DNA from: Zavarzinella formosa DSM 19928
GTDB taxonomy: Bacteria > Planctomycetota > Planctomycetia > Gemmatales > Gemmataceae
NCBI RefSeq assembly: GCF_000255705.1
Contig: NZ_JH636441.1
Location: 851,180 to 915,179 of the forward strand
Length of the DNA stretch: 64,000 nt
Reading direction: 5' to 3'
The notes beneath the pieces are model-generated. The model saw only the letters and a program-made list of their open reading frames with translations, was not told the DNA's origin and did no database searches. The translations under genes and the position numbers were made by a program. Of this stretch, positions 42,406 through 49,827 are shown piece by piece. Positions within the stretch are counted from its first letter, which is position 1. Every line of letters begins with the position of its first letter.

Positions 42406-43488
42406 ATGCCAGCAAACACCTTCGGCGAACGATTTCGAGTGACCACGGCGGGCGTCAGCCACGGGCCGGGCTATGTCTGCATCGTGGACGGCTGCCCGTC
42501 CGGATTGCCTCTTTCCGTGGACGATTTGTTGCCCGATCTGGCCCGTCGACGGCCGGGGCAATCGAAGATCACCACCCAGCGGGACGAAGCCGACCTGCCC
42601 GAAATTCTCTCCGGAGTCTTTGAGGGCAAGACGGACGGCACCTCCATCGGGTTGTTATTCCGCAACAGCGACCAACGCAGCGGTGATTACGGGGACATCA
42701 AGGACAAATACCGCCCCGGCCATGCCGATTACACGTTTGACGCCAAATATGGCTTTCGCGATTACCGCGGCGGCGGCCGATCCAGCGCCCGCGAAACCGT
42801 GTGCCGGGTGGCGGCCGGGGCGATTGCCAAAAAACTGCTGGAGACCGTGGGCGTGCGTGTTTTGGGCTATGTGAAACAAGTGGGCGAAGTCATTTGCAAT
42901 GTGCCGGACCCGACGGCCGTGACGTTGGAACAAGTCGAATCAAACATCGTGCGTTGTCCCGACATGGCCGTCGGCGAGCGGATGATTCAGTTGATCGAAG
43001 AAGTGAGAAAAGATCGCGATTCCATCGGCGGCGTGTGCGAGATGGTGGCCGTCAACGTGCCGCCCGGATTGGGTGAGCCGGTGTTTGACAAAGTGAAGGC
43101 CGATCTGGCGAAGGCGATGCTCTCCCTCCCGGCCGTGACCGCCTTTGAATACGGGGCCGGTTTCGCTGTCGCCACCATGCGGGGGAGCCAAAACAACGAC
43201 ATTTTCGTGAAGGATCACGGCCGCATCGAGACTTCAACCAACAACCACGGCGGGATGCTCGGCGGGATCACCAGCGGCATGCCCATCATTTGCCGGGTGG
43301 CGATCAAACCGACCAGCAGTCTGCCGCGATCCCAACCCACTGTCAATCGGGAAGGAGAGGCGACAGAGATTCTGACCCGTGGCCGACATGACCCGTGTTT
43401 GCTGCCAAGATTTGTGCCGATGGGGGAAGCGATGTTTGCACTAGTCTTGGCCGATCATTGGTTGCGGAACAAAACGAGTAAATTGTGA
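42406..43488 (+). CDS. aroC: Chorismate synthase
   Basis: The 360-residue FMN-dependent enzyme makes chorismate from EPSP, the last shared step for aromatic amino acids. Blocks 'NTFGERFRVTTAGVSHGPGYVCIVDGCPSG', 'SGVFEGKTDGTSIGLLFRNSDQRSGDYG', 'YRGGGRSSARETVCRVAAGAIAKKLL', 'GGMLGGITSGMPIICRVAIKPT' and 'RHDPCLLPRFVPMGEAM' are conserved in order. Start ATG 42406. It is complete. A possible promoter is in the 120 bases before it, divergent from the hypothetical gene. Confidence 0.95.
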   Translation: MPANTFGERFRVTTAGVSHGPGYVCIVDGCPSGLPLSVDDLLPDLARRRPGQSKITTQRDEADLPEILSGVFEGKTDGTSIGLLFRNSDQRSGDYGDIKDKYRPGHADYTFDAKYGFRDYRGGGRSSARETVCRVAAGAIAKKLLETVGVRVLGYVKQVGEVICNVPDPTAVTLEQVESNIVRCPDMAVGERMIQLIEEVRKDRDSIGGVCEMVAVNVPPGLGEPVFDKVKADLAKAMLSLPAVTAFEYGAGFAVATMRGSQNNDIFVKDHGRIETSTNNHGGMLGGITSGMPIICRVAIKPTSSLPRSQPTVNREGEATEILTRGRHDPCLLPRFVPMGEAMFALVLADHWLRNKTSKL

Positions 43489-43553
43489 AAAATGACGTGA
43501 ACACAACGCAGTCCGTAAACACGCTGATCTTGTGCGAAATGTTTCGGGTAAAA

Positions 43554-43591
43554 TGTCAGTGTGACACGTCGTAACAAACTGTCACGACGTG
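43554..43591 (+). promoter_or_regulatory. Candidate operator upstream of the Panacea gene
   Basis: TGTCA-GTG-TGACA forms a perfect inverted repeat at 43554-43566. CACGTCGT (43565-43572) is inverted as ACGACGTG (43584-43591), 11 bases apart. A third TGTCA lies at 43580-43584. The cluster ends 39 bases before the Panacea-domain start, a fitting place for autoregulation. Binding protein unknown. Confidence 0.45.
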
Positions 43592-43630
43592 CGAGATCAC
43601 AAAGAATCGAGATACCACCGGGATTCCCAC

Positions 43631-44185
43631 ATGGTTCCTGTTATTGACGTGGCCCGTCAGTTTGTCGTCTTGGCTCGGCAGGATGATGAGTTGATGGATC
43701 AGAAAAGACTTGAAATCCTGTCGTACTACGCACAAGGCTGGTCGATGGCTTGGTATTTGGAACCATTGTTCGATGACAGAATCGAAGCTTGGAAAACAGG
43801 TCCGGTCCCGGTGGGGCTTCATGCGTCGCTCAATCCTGATGGCGGCGAGTCAAATCACGAGGTTGGCGCCCTTGGTGAACCGCAAATGATAACGCCGAGG
43901 GCGAAAGAGATCATCGAATCGGTGTGGCGTGGCTATCGGAACCATTCCTCCATCGGATTATCGATGATGAGCCGTCGGGAGCGGCCGTGGCGGGAAGCAT
44001 CCCAGACAGATGTCGGGGGGCATTGCCAAATCATCACGGAGGAGGCGTTGCTGGCCCATTTCGGACCGATCTTTGAACAAGAATCCGGCGAGAAAGCGGG
44101 CAGTCTGGCGGAGTCCGAAAAGGCGTTCAATAATGGCGAGACGGTCGATTTCGATGATTTGATGGTGGAGTTGCATCGCACATGA
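43631..44185 (+). CDS. Panacea (SocA-like/DUF4065) domain protein, possible antitoxin
   Basis: The protein is 184 residues from ATG 43631. 'IDVARQFVVLARQDDELMDQKRLEILSYYAQGWSMAWYLEPLFDDRIEAWKTGPVPVGLHASL' is the N-terminal Panacea block (helical, then the 'W--GPV' turn), and 'ITPRAKEIIESVWRGYRNHSSIGLSMMSRRERPWREA' is its second half with the final Trp. Panacea domains occur in antitoxins of many unrelated toxins and in SocA, an adaptor. It overlaps the next gene by four bases, the usual toxin-antitoxin layout. Confidence 0.85.
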   Translation: MVPVIDVARQFVVLARQDDELMDQKRLEILSYYAQGWSMAWYLEPLFDDRIEAWKTGPVPVGLHASLNPDGGESNHEVGALGEPQMITPRAKEIIESVWRGYRNHSSIGLSMMSRRERPWREASQTDVGGHCQIITEEALLAHFGPIFEQESGEKAGSLAESEKAFNNGETVDFDDLMVELHRT

Positions 44186-44538
44186 CGATTCGCCTGACGT
44201 TCGATCAATCATCGCAGGAGTCTTACAAAGGGTTTCCGGATATCATCCGGGCCATCGCCGCCGACCATCTGGCTGTTTTTCGCAACAACTGGGCTTCCGT
44301 CACCCGTATTGTGGCTCCCCCCGCCGGAACCGGCCCGCGAACGGGCATCTGGGTGGTCCGGCCCGATAGCTCGGCCGGACTATTGGAGTTTCGTTTCGCC
44401 TGGCGAAACGACCGCACCGTGGCTCATATTCGCATGGTCACATTCTCGGAACATGACCGAGTTCCCGAATGGGTTCTTGATCCCGATGAATGGGATGACG
44501 ATCAACGGCCGTATCCCGTCATCACGATTGATTGGTGA
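44182..44538 (+). CDS. Unknown protein coupled to the Panacea gene
   Basis: The protein is 118 residues. Mixed alpha/beta, with 'QESYKGFPDIIRAIAADHLAVFRNNWASVTRIVAPPAG' and a strand-rich second half 'GIWVVRPDSSAGLLEFRFAWRNDRTVAHIRMVTFSEHD', ending acidic ('WVLDPDEWDDDQRPY'). No known toxin motif. ATGA overlap with the Panacea gene suggests they work together; it may be the toxin of a Panacea system or a partner of a SocA-like adaptor. Confidence 0.65.
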   Translation: MTIRLTFDQSSQESYKGFPDIIRAIAADHLAVFRNNWASVTRIVAPPAGTGPRTGIWVVRPDSSAGLLEFRFAWRNDRTVAHIRMVTFSEHDRVPEWVLDPDEWDDDQRPYPVITIDW

Positions 44539-44571
44539 AAACAGGGATACGGTTTCTCTTTCCGGCGATCA

Positions 44572-45432
44572 TCAATCCGAAATCACCGTGTTGGTCAGCG
44601 TTCCCAACCCGTCGATTTCCACTTCCACGGTGTCGCCGGCCTTCATGTAAACTTGCGGCGACAGCGCGTGCCCGATGCCGGGGGGCGTTCCGGTGAAGAT
44701 TAGATCGCCGGGTTCCAGCGTGATGATCTGGGAGATGTACGACACCATTTGCGGCACGGTGAAAATGAATTCCTTCGTGTTGCTGTTCTGCATTGTCTTG
44801 CCGTTCAGGCGAAGACGGATGCCAAGGTTGTGGACGTCGGCCACTTCATCCTTGGTCACCATCACCGGCCCGATGGGGGCGAAGGTGTCGAAGGTTTTGC
44901 CGGCCATCCATTGTTTGCCGTCTTTTTCCAATTGCCAGTCGCGGGCGGAAACATCGTGTCCGACGGCATAACCGGCCACGTGATCCGTGGCGTCGGCTTC
45001 GCTGATCTTCCGGCCCTTTTTGCCGATCACGATCACCAATTCGGCCTCGTAATCAACCCGCGTGGAAACTTTCGGGGCCACGATGGCTTCCCCGCTGCCG
45101 ATCAGGGCGGAGGGGAACTTGCTGAACAACACCGGTTCCTTGGGGATGGCCATTTTGCTTTCGATGGCGTGATCCCGGTAGTTCAAGCCGACGCACACGA
45201 TCTTTTGCGGGTCGTGGATCGGCGCATGGAGCTTGGCCCCGGCGACCGGAACCTTCACGGCCTTCGGCGACTTGGCTGCCTCGGCGGCTTCTGCGAGCAA
45301 CGCGGGCTTGGAGAGCAGTTCGCGGACGGAAGCCGGGAACTTGGAGTCGGTGGCCGTCAGGTCCACATAGGAATCGCCAACTTGGATGGCGGCATGTGGC
45401 CCTTGGGGGGTGTTCAGAGTGGCGAGGCGCAT
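44572..45432 (-). CDS. Fumarylacetoacetate hydrolase family protein
   Basis: The protein is 286 residues. 'KIVCVGLNYRDHAIESKMAIPKEPVLFSKFPSALIGSGEAIVAP' , 'VDYEAELVIVIGKKGRKISEADATDHVAGYAVGHDVSARDWQLEKDGKQWMAGKTFDTFAPIGPVMV', and 'GDLIFTGTPPGIG' contain the metal-binding E-E-D set (Glu in 'DYEAELV', Asp in 'GHDVSARD'). The family hydrolyses or isomerises acylpyruvates, 2-oxo diacids or fumarylacetoacetate in aromatic degradation; the specific substrate is not evident. Confidence 0.92.
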   Translation of the reverse strand: MRLATLNTPQGPHAAIQVGDSYVDLTATDSKFPASVRELLSKPALLAEAAEAAKSPKAVKVPVAGAKLHAPIHDPQKIVCVGLNYRDHAIESKMAIPKEPVLFSKFPSALIGSGEAIVAPKVSTRVDYEAELVIVIGKKGRKISEADATDHVAGYAVGHDVSARDWQLEKDGKQWMAGKTFDTFAPIGPVMVTKDEVADVHNLGIRLRLNGKTMQNSNTKEFIFTVPQMVSYISQIITLEPGDLIFTGTPPGIGHALSPQVYMKAGDTVEVEIDGLGTLTNTVISD

Positions 45433-45586
45433 GTAGGTCTCCCGAAGAGGTACGAATCAACCGAACTATTTCCGATGTATTGAATGGGTCGCGTGCGGCT
45501 TGGACCAGTCTTGCCGGAGGATTGACAGGCAAAAGAAGCGGTGGCCGTATAAACAAAACCATCCCTCATGGTTCCGGAAACACATC

Positions 45587-46096
45587 ATGGTTCATTCAGA
45601 CGATGAGATGGAACCCGCGATTCCCCGGATCAGATTGCGAACCATCTTCGTCATCATGGCGATCACCTGCGTCATCATGTTTCTGGGCGGGCCGCTCGCC
45701 ATTGCCGTGATTGCGTTGATCTTTGCCCCGGCGGAAGTCAGCATCCCAATTGCGTCGGGGGCGGTGGTGTTTGTGCTGGGTTTGGGTTATGCGATGTCGT
45801 CCAGTTATCAATGGGTCGAACTTGATGACGGCGTGATTCGGGGCCGGAAACTGCTGACGCGGAAAATAGTTGAAAAACCAGTGGCCGAGATTATCGGGGT
45901 TGCCTCGCTCAACTCCAAAGGCATGGGACCGCTGGAGAACTTGGTCTTGGATGCTTTCATGAAAACATCGAATCGCGGATATCAATTGCGTTTTCGTGAC
46001 GGGACGAAGCTGGCGTTGGTGAGAGGTGACATGGCCGGCTTGGATGAATTCTTGATTGCGCTGGCGGATCAGATGAAGAACGACCGGCGGGATTGA
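45587..46096 (+). CDS. Membrane protein with PH-like domain (hypothetical)
   Basis: The protein is 169 residues from ATG 45587 (an ATG at 45608 is an alternative). Two close membrane helices ('TIFVIMAITCVIMFLGGPLAIAVIALIF', 'IASGAVVFVLGLGYAMS') are followed by 'WVELDDGVIRGRKLLTRKIVEKPVAEIIGVASL', a strand pattern like the bacterial PH (YdbS/DUF304-type) fold. No function known. Small overlapping window to the following peptidase gene (95 bases). Confidence 0.7.
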   Translation: MVHSDDEMEPAIPRIRLRTIFVIMAITCVIMFLGGPLAIAVIALIFAPAEVSIPIASGAVVFVLGLGYAMSSSYQWVELDDGVIRGRKLLTRKIVEKPVAEIIGVASLNSKGMGPLENLVLDAFMKTSNRGYQLRFRDGTKLALVRGDMAGLDEFLIALADQMKNDRRD

Positions 46097-46191
46097 GCAA
46101 ACCCGATCCAAATCTGATGGGCCGTGAGTCCGGAAACATTTCGCAAATGTTCTCGGATTTTCCGGTTTCCTGTGATAGATTGCGGGGCATC

Positions 46192-48426
46192 ATGAAACGT
46201 CTCTTTATCCTTTTTGCGTGGCTGACACCAATGGCGATCACGGCCGGGGAAAAGCCCTTGGATGCCAGTTTCCTTCGACAATATGCCGAGACGCGGGGCT
46301 TCCTGCTTGGCCGTCCGGTGAACCCCAAACCATCTCCCGACGGCAAAACCGTGCTGTTTCTGCGTTCGGAGGCCAAGAACCCGAAACGCAGCCTGTACGA
46401 GTTTGATTGTTCCACCGGGAAGACAAAAGAATTGCTGACGGCTGATGCCTTGCTCAAAGGGGCCGAGGAAAAGCTAACGCCCGAGGAAAAGGCCCGCCGG
46501 GAGCGAATGCGGGTGAGCGCTGGGGGCTTCGCGGATTATCATCTCGACGAAACGGGCCGTTTCATCCTGTTGCCGTTGTCGGGGAAATTGTTCGTTTGCA
46601 ACCGCTCGGCCAACTCTTCCAAGGAACTCAAGATCCCGGCCGGGACGATCATCGACGCGAAATGGTCGCCGGATGGCAAATGGGTTTCGTATGTTCGTGA
46701 AACGGATGTCTACGTTTACGAACTGGCGACGGACAAGGAAACGGCCGTCACCACCGGCGGAACGCCGGTGAAGACCAACGGGCTGGCCGAGTTTGTTGCC
46801 CAAGAAGAGATGGGGCGTTTCTCCGGTTATTGGTGGTCGCCGGACTCGAAACAGATTGCCTTTGAGGAAGTCGATCACACCGGCGTGGAGACGTGGTATG
46901 TCGCCGATCCGACGAAGCCGGATCAAAAACCGTTGGCCCAATATTACCCCCGGCCGGGCAAGAAGAATGTCGCCGTGCGGCTTGGCATTGTTCCGATCAC
47001 CGGCGGCAAGCCGACCTTCGTGACTTGGGACACCAAGACTTTCGAGTATTTGTGTGCGGTCAAATGGGACAAGAGCGGCCCGCTAACCATCCAGATTCAG
47101 GACCGGAAACAGCAGGAAATTCAACTTCATCTTGTTGATCCCGGCACGGGAACCTGCCGCAAATTGCTGGAAGAGAAAGACACCGCGTTCACCAACATCC
47201 GCCAGGACATGCCCCGTTGGGTGCGGGGTCGGCAGGAATTCCTCTGGGTCAGCGAGTATGGCAAGGGGCCGGGGTTGGAACTTCGTCGGGCAGACGGCTC
47301 ATTGACGGATATCGCGATTCCCTACGACATCGGATTTCAATCCTTGGTGCACGTTGACCCGGATCGTTCGGAAGTTGTGTATCTGGGATCTCTCGATTCC
47401 ACGCAAATGCATGCGCAGTCCCGGTTTTTCCAAGCTCCGCTGTTGCAACGCCGACCGGACACTGACAAGTCGATCCGGTTGGGTGAAGGAGAAGGGATTG
47501 AGTCCGTCGTCTTCTCCGAGAACAAAGACGTCTTCGTGCTGACCCGCACTTCGCCGGGCGAGATGCCCCGGTCATTCGTCCACACGCGGGACAAACGGAT
47601 TGGCGAACTGCCGGGCGTGGGAGAGAACCCGCCCGTGGTTCCTGTCACGAAGTTTGAGCAAGTAGGCAAAGAACCGCTTTTCAACACCAACATCGTGTTG
47701 CCGCAAAATTTCGACTCGAAGAAGAAGTACCCGGTGATCGTCGATGTGTACGGCGGCCCGCATCATCTGCATGTGGTTCGCGCGATGCGCAACTGGCTGT
47801 TGCCGCAATGGCTGGCCGACCAAGGCTTCATTGTGGTCGCCATCGAAAACCGGGGAACTCCGGGGCATGGCCGGGATTGGGAGCGATCTATTTATCAACG
47901 GTTCGGGCAGGTTCCGATTGAGGATCAGGTGGCCGGATTGAAATTGCTGGCCGAAAAATACCCGGCGATGGATCTCGACCGTGTGGGCATCACCGGGTGG
48001 TCGTTCGGGGGCTACATGTCGGCCCTCGCCGTGCTGAAACGGCCGGATGTGTACAAAGCGGCCGTCGCCGGCGCTCCGGTGACGGATTGGGAAGACTACG
48101 ACACGCATTACACGGAACGCTACATGGGCCTGCTGCCCGAGAGCAAGAAAGAATACGAAGCTTCTTCCCTGTTGCCGCTGGCCGGGAAGTTGGAACGCCC
48201 GTTGTTGCTCGTCCACGGAACAGCCGACGACAATGTTTATTTCCGACACACCCTGCGGCTCACCGACGCCTTGTTCCGGGCCGGAAGAGACTTTGAAGTC
48301 TTGCCGTTGCCGGGGCTGACGCACATGGTTCCCGATCCCGTCGTCACGGAGCGACTCTGGACCCGTGTTGCCGGGCACTTCCAGAAGCATCTGGGCAAGC
48401 CGATTGATTTTACTCCCGCCAAATAA
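46192..48426 (+). CDS. S9 family (DPP-IV-like) exported prolyl peptidase
   Basis: The protein is 744 residues from ATG 46192, signal peptide 'LFILFAWLTPMAITA'. An eight-bladed DPP-IV-type N-terminal propeller (~40-500), including the substrate-anchoring Glu pair region 'EFVAQEEMGRFSGYWWSPDSKQIAFEEVD', is followed by the alpha/beta hydrolase. Catalytic triad: S604 in 'GWSFGGYMS', D679 in 'HGTADDNV', H711 in 'LTHMV'. It cleaves N-terminal dipeptides after Pro or Ala. Length and layout fit bacterial DPP-IV. The PmoA-family gene follows at 11 bases. Confidence 0.95.
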   Translation: MKRLFILFAWLTPMAITAGEKPLDASFLRQYAETRGFLLGRPVNPKPSPDGKTVLFLRSEAKNPKRSLYEFDCSTGKTKELLTADALLKGAEEKLTPEEKARRERMRVSAGGFADYHLDETGRFILLPLSGKLFVCNRSANSSKELKIPAGTIIDAKWSPDGKWVSYVRETDVYVYELATDKETAVTTGGTPVKTNGLAEFVAQEEMGRFSGYWWSPDSKQIAFEEVDHTGVETWYVADPTKPDQKPLAQYYPRPGKKNVAVRLGIVPITGGKPTFVTWDTKTFEYLCAVKWDKSGPLTIQIQDRKQQEIQLHLVDPGTGTCRKLLEEKDTAFTNIRQDMPRWVRGRQEFLWVSEYGKGPGLELRRADGSLTDIAIPYDIGFQSLVHVDPDRSEVVYLGSLDSTQMHAQSRFFQAPLLQRRPDTDKSIRLGEGEGIESVVFSENKDVFVLTRTSPGEMPRSFVHTRDKRIGELPGVGENPPVVPVTKFEQVGKEPLFNTNIVLPQNFDSKKKYPVIVDVYGGPHHLHVVRAMRNWLLPQWLADQGFIVVAIENRGTPGHGRDWERSIYQRFGQVPIEDQVAGLKLLAEKYPAMDLDRVGITGWSFGGYMSALAVLKRPDVYKAAVAGAPVTDWEDYDTHYTERYMGLLPESKKEYEASSLLPLAGKLERPLLLVHGTADDNVYFRHTLRLTDALFRAGRDFEVLPLPGLTHMVPDPVVTERLWTRVAGHFQKHLGKPIDFTPAK

Positions 48427-48437
48427 GAGGTCTGCAT

Positions 48438-49430
48438 ATGCGTTTGATTGCGTTTCTCTTTCTGTTCGCGGCCATTGGCCCGGTTTTCGCCGAAGAAGCC
48501 ACCTCAGTCGGCATCAAAGTCTCTGACGGAGTGATCGAGTTCACTCACGGAAAAAACCTGGCTGGCAAATACCACTACGGCAAAGAAGTGGCGAAGCCTT
48601 ACTTCTACCCGCTTAACGCCCCGCCGGAAGTGACCGTTACTCGTGGCTGGCCGATGGTGAAGGGATTGCCGAAGGAAACAACGGATCACCCCCATCAGAA
48701 GTCCGCATGGTTTTGCCACGGGGATGTGATTCCCGAGGGAATCGAATTAAAGACCAAGTCGAAGGACATCCATGTGAAGGGCGTTGATTTTTGGTCCGAA
48801 CAACCGGGTCACGGCAAAATTGAATGTGTCTCGGCCAGCCAAACCAGTGCCAAAAATAACACGGTTTCTGTTTCCACCACGAATGAATGGAAGTCCGCGG
48901 ATGGCGTGAAAATCCTTGATGAAACCCGGGTCATCAAGTTCTCGGTGGCCGGTGACGCCCGCCTGTTCACGGTGGAAATCGACATCCATGCCTCCGTGTG
49001 CCCGCTGACATTCGGGGACACAAAGGAAGGTTCCTTCGGTGTCCGTGTGAACGACGAGATCAAGGCCAAGGGAGGCAACGGCTATTACGCCAACGCTCAA
49101 GGCAAAAAGAACGAAAAAGACGTGTGGGGTCACCTGTCCGACTGGAATGATTACGTCGGCAAGATCGGCGACACGACGGCGGGAATCGCCGTGTTCGACG
49201 ACTCTTCAAACAAGTATCGCGCCTGCTGGCACAGCCGGGAGTATGGCCTCATGGCGGCCAACCCGTTCGGCCGAAACGTCGCCGGTTTCCCTGATCTCAA
49301 GGGCAAGACCGACTTGGTGAAACTGGACAAAGGCGAACACCTGAAACTCCGCTACGGCATTCTCCTGCACGCCGGTGACACCGAAACCGCCAAAGTGGCC
49401 GAACACTACAAGACATTCATGGGGAAGTAA
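48438..49430 (+). CDS. Secreted PmoA family (DUF6807) protein, short form
   Basis: The protein is 330 residues with signal peptide 'LIAFLFLFAAIGPVFA'. Core features: 'KYHYGKEVAKPYFYPLNAPPEVTVTRGWPM', 'TTDHPHQKSAWFCHGDV' (the DHPHH-K block typical of the family), and 'KYRACWHSREYGLMAANPFG'. It is a paralogue of the 29714-30970 gene, minus its long N-terminal region. Likely co-transcribed with the peptidase upstream. Catalytic activity is unproven. Confidence 0.88.
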   Translation: MRLIAFLFLFAAIGPVFAEEATSVGIKVSDGVIEFTHGKNLAGKYHYGKEVAKPYFYPLNAPPEVTVTRGWPMVKGLPKETTDHPHQKSAWFCHGDVIPEGIELKTKSKDIHVKGVDFWSEQPGHGKIECVSASQTSAKNNTVSVSTTNEWKSADGVKILDETRVIKFSVAGDARLFTVEIDIHASVCPLTFGDTKEGSFGVRVNDEIKAKGGNGYYANAQGKKNEKDVWGHLSDWNDYVGKIGDTTAGIAVFDDSSNKYRACWHSREYGLMAANPFGRNVAGFPDLKGKTDLVKLDKGEHLKLRYGILLHAGDTETAKVAEHYKTFMGK

Positions 49431-49827
49431 TTGATCGAGGATTTTGATTGACAGTATTCATTCTGATTTCACAAGGAGCCTGCGAAATCAGAATGAATGC
49501 GAATCGCGAGGCGGCACTTTTGCCCCGGCATTGCCAGATCGATCAGCGATTCCACAGCATCACCATTTTCTTCACACTCATCGGGGTCCGCGTCAGTGCC
49601 CAAGCGTCTTCTCCAAGTCGAATGTTGGGGAACCATTGGACGAGTGTTCTGTATGATAATTTCATGATTGGCGGACTGAGCAGCCCAATAAGGTTGACCA
49701 AGGGTATTTTGCAGTCAGCGCACCCTCATGGCTCCGGTTAGCCCAACCCCTTGCCATTGATCATCGCGAAGTGGTTGCATCCTGCTGTCATTCAATTTTC
49801 CTCCCAAACAATCCGGAGATGGCATTC
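49431..49827. other. Non-coding stretch with a 15-bp perfect inverted repeat
   Basis: These 397 bases contain no credible gene. At 49456-49470 and 49484-49498 are perfectly complementary 15-base arms (13-base loop) just after the PmoA-family stop. There is no T-tract after it, so it may be a terminator of the less typical kind or an RNA-stabilising stem. The loop contains AAGGAG, like a ribosome-binding site, hidden at the stem's apex. Confidence 0.55.
49456..49498. repeat. Perfect 15-bp inverted repeat
   Basis: Left arm 49456-49470, right arm 49484-49498, 13-base loop. It follows the PmoA-family stop by 26 bases. Confidence 0.75.

Noticed and set aside
49444-49741. Open frames in the gap before the protease
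   Set aside because: They cross the 15-bp inverted repeat, have no ribosome-binding site and an irregular composition.
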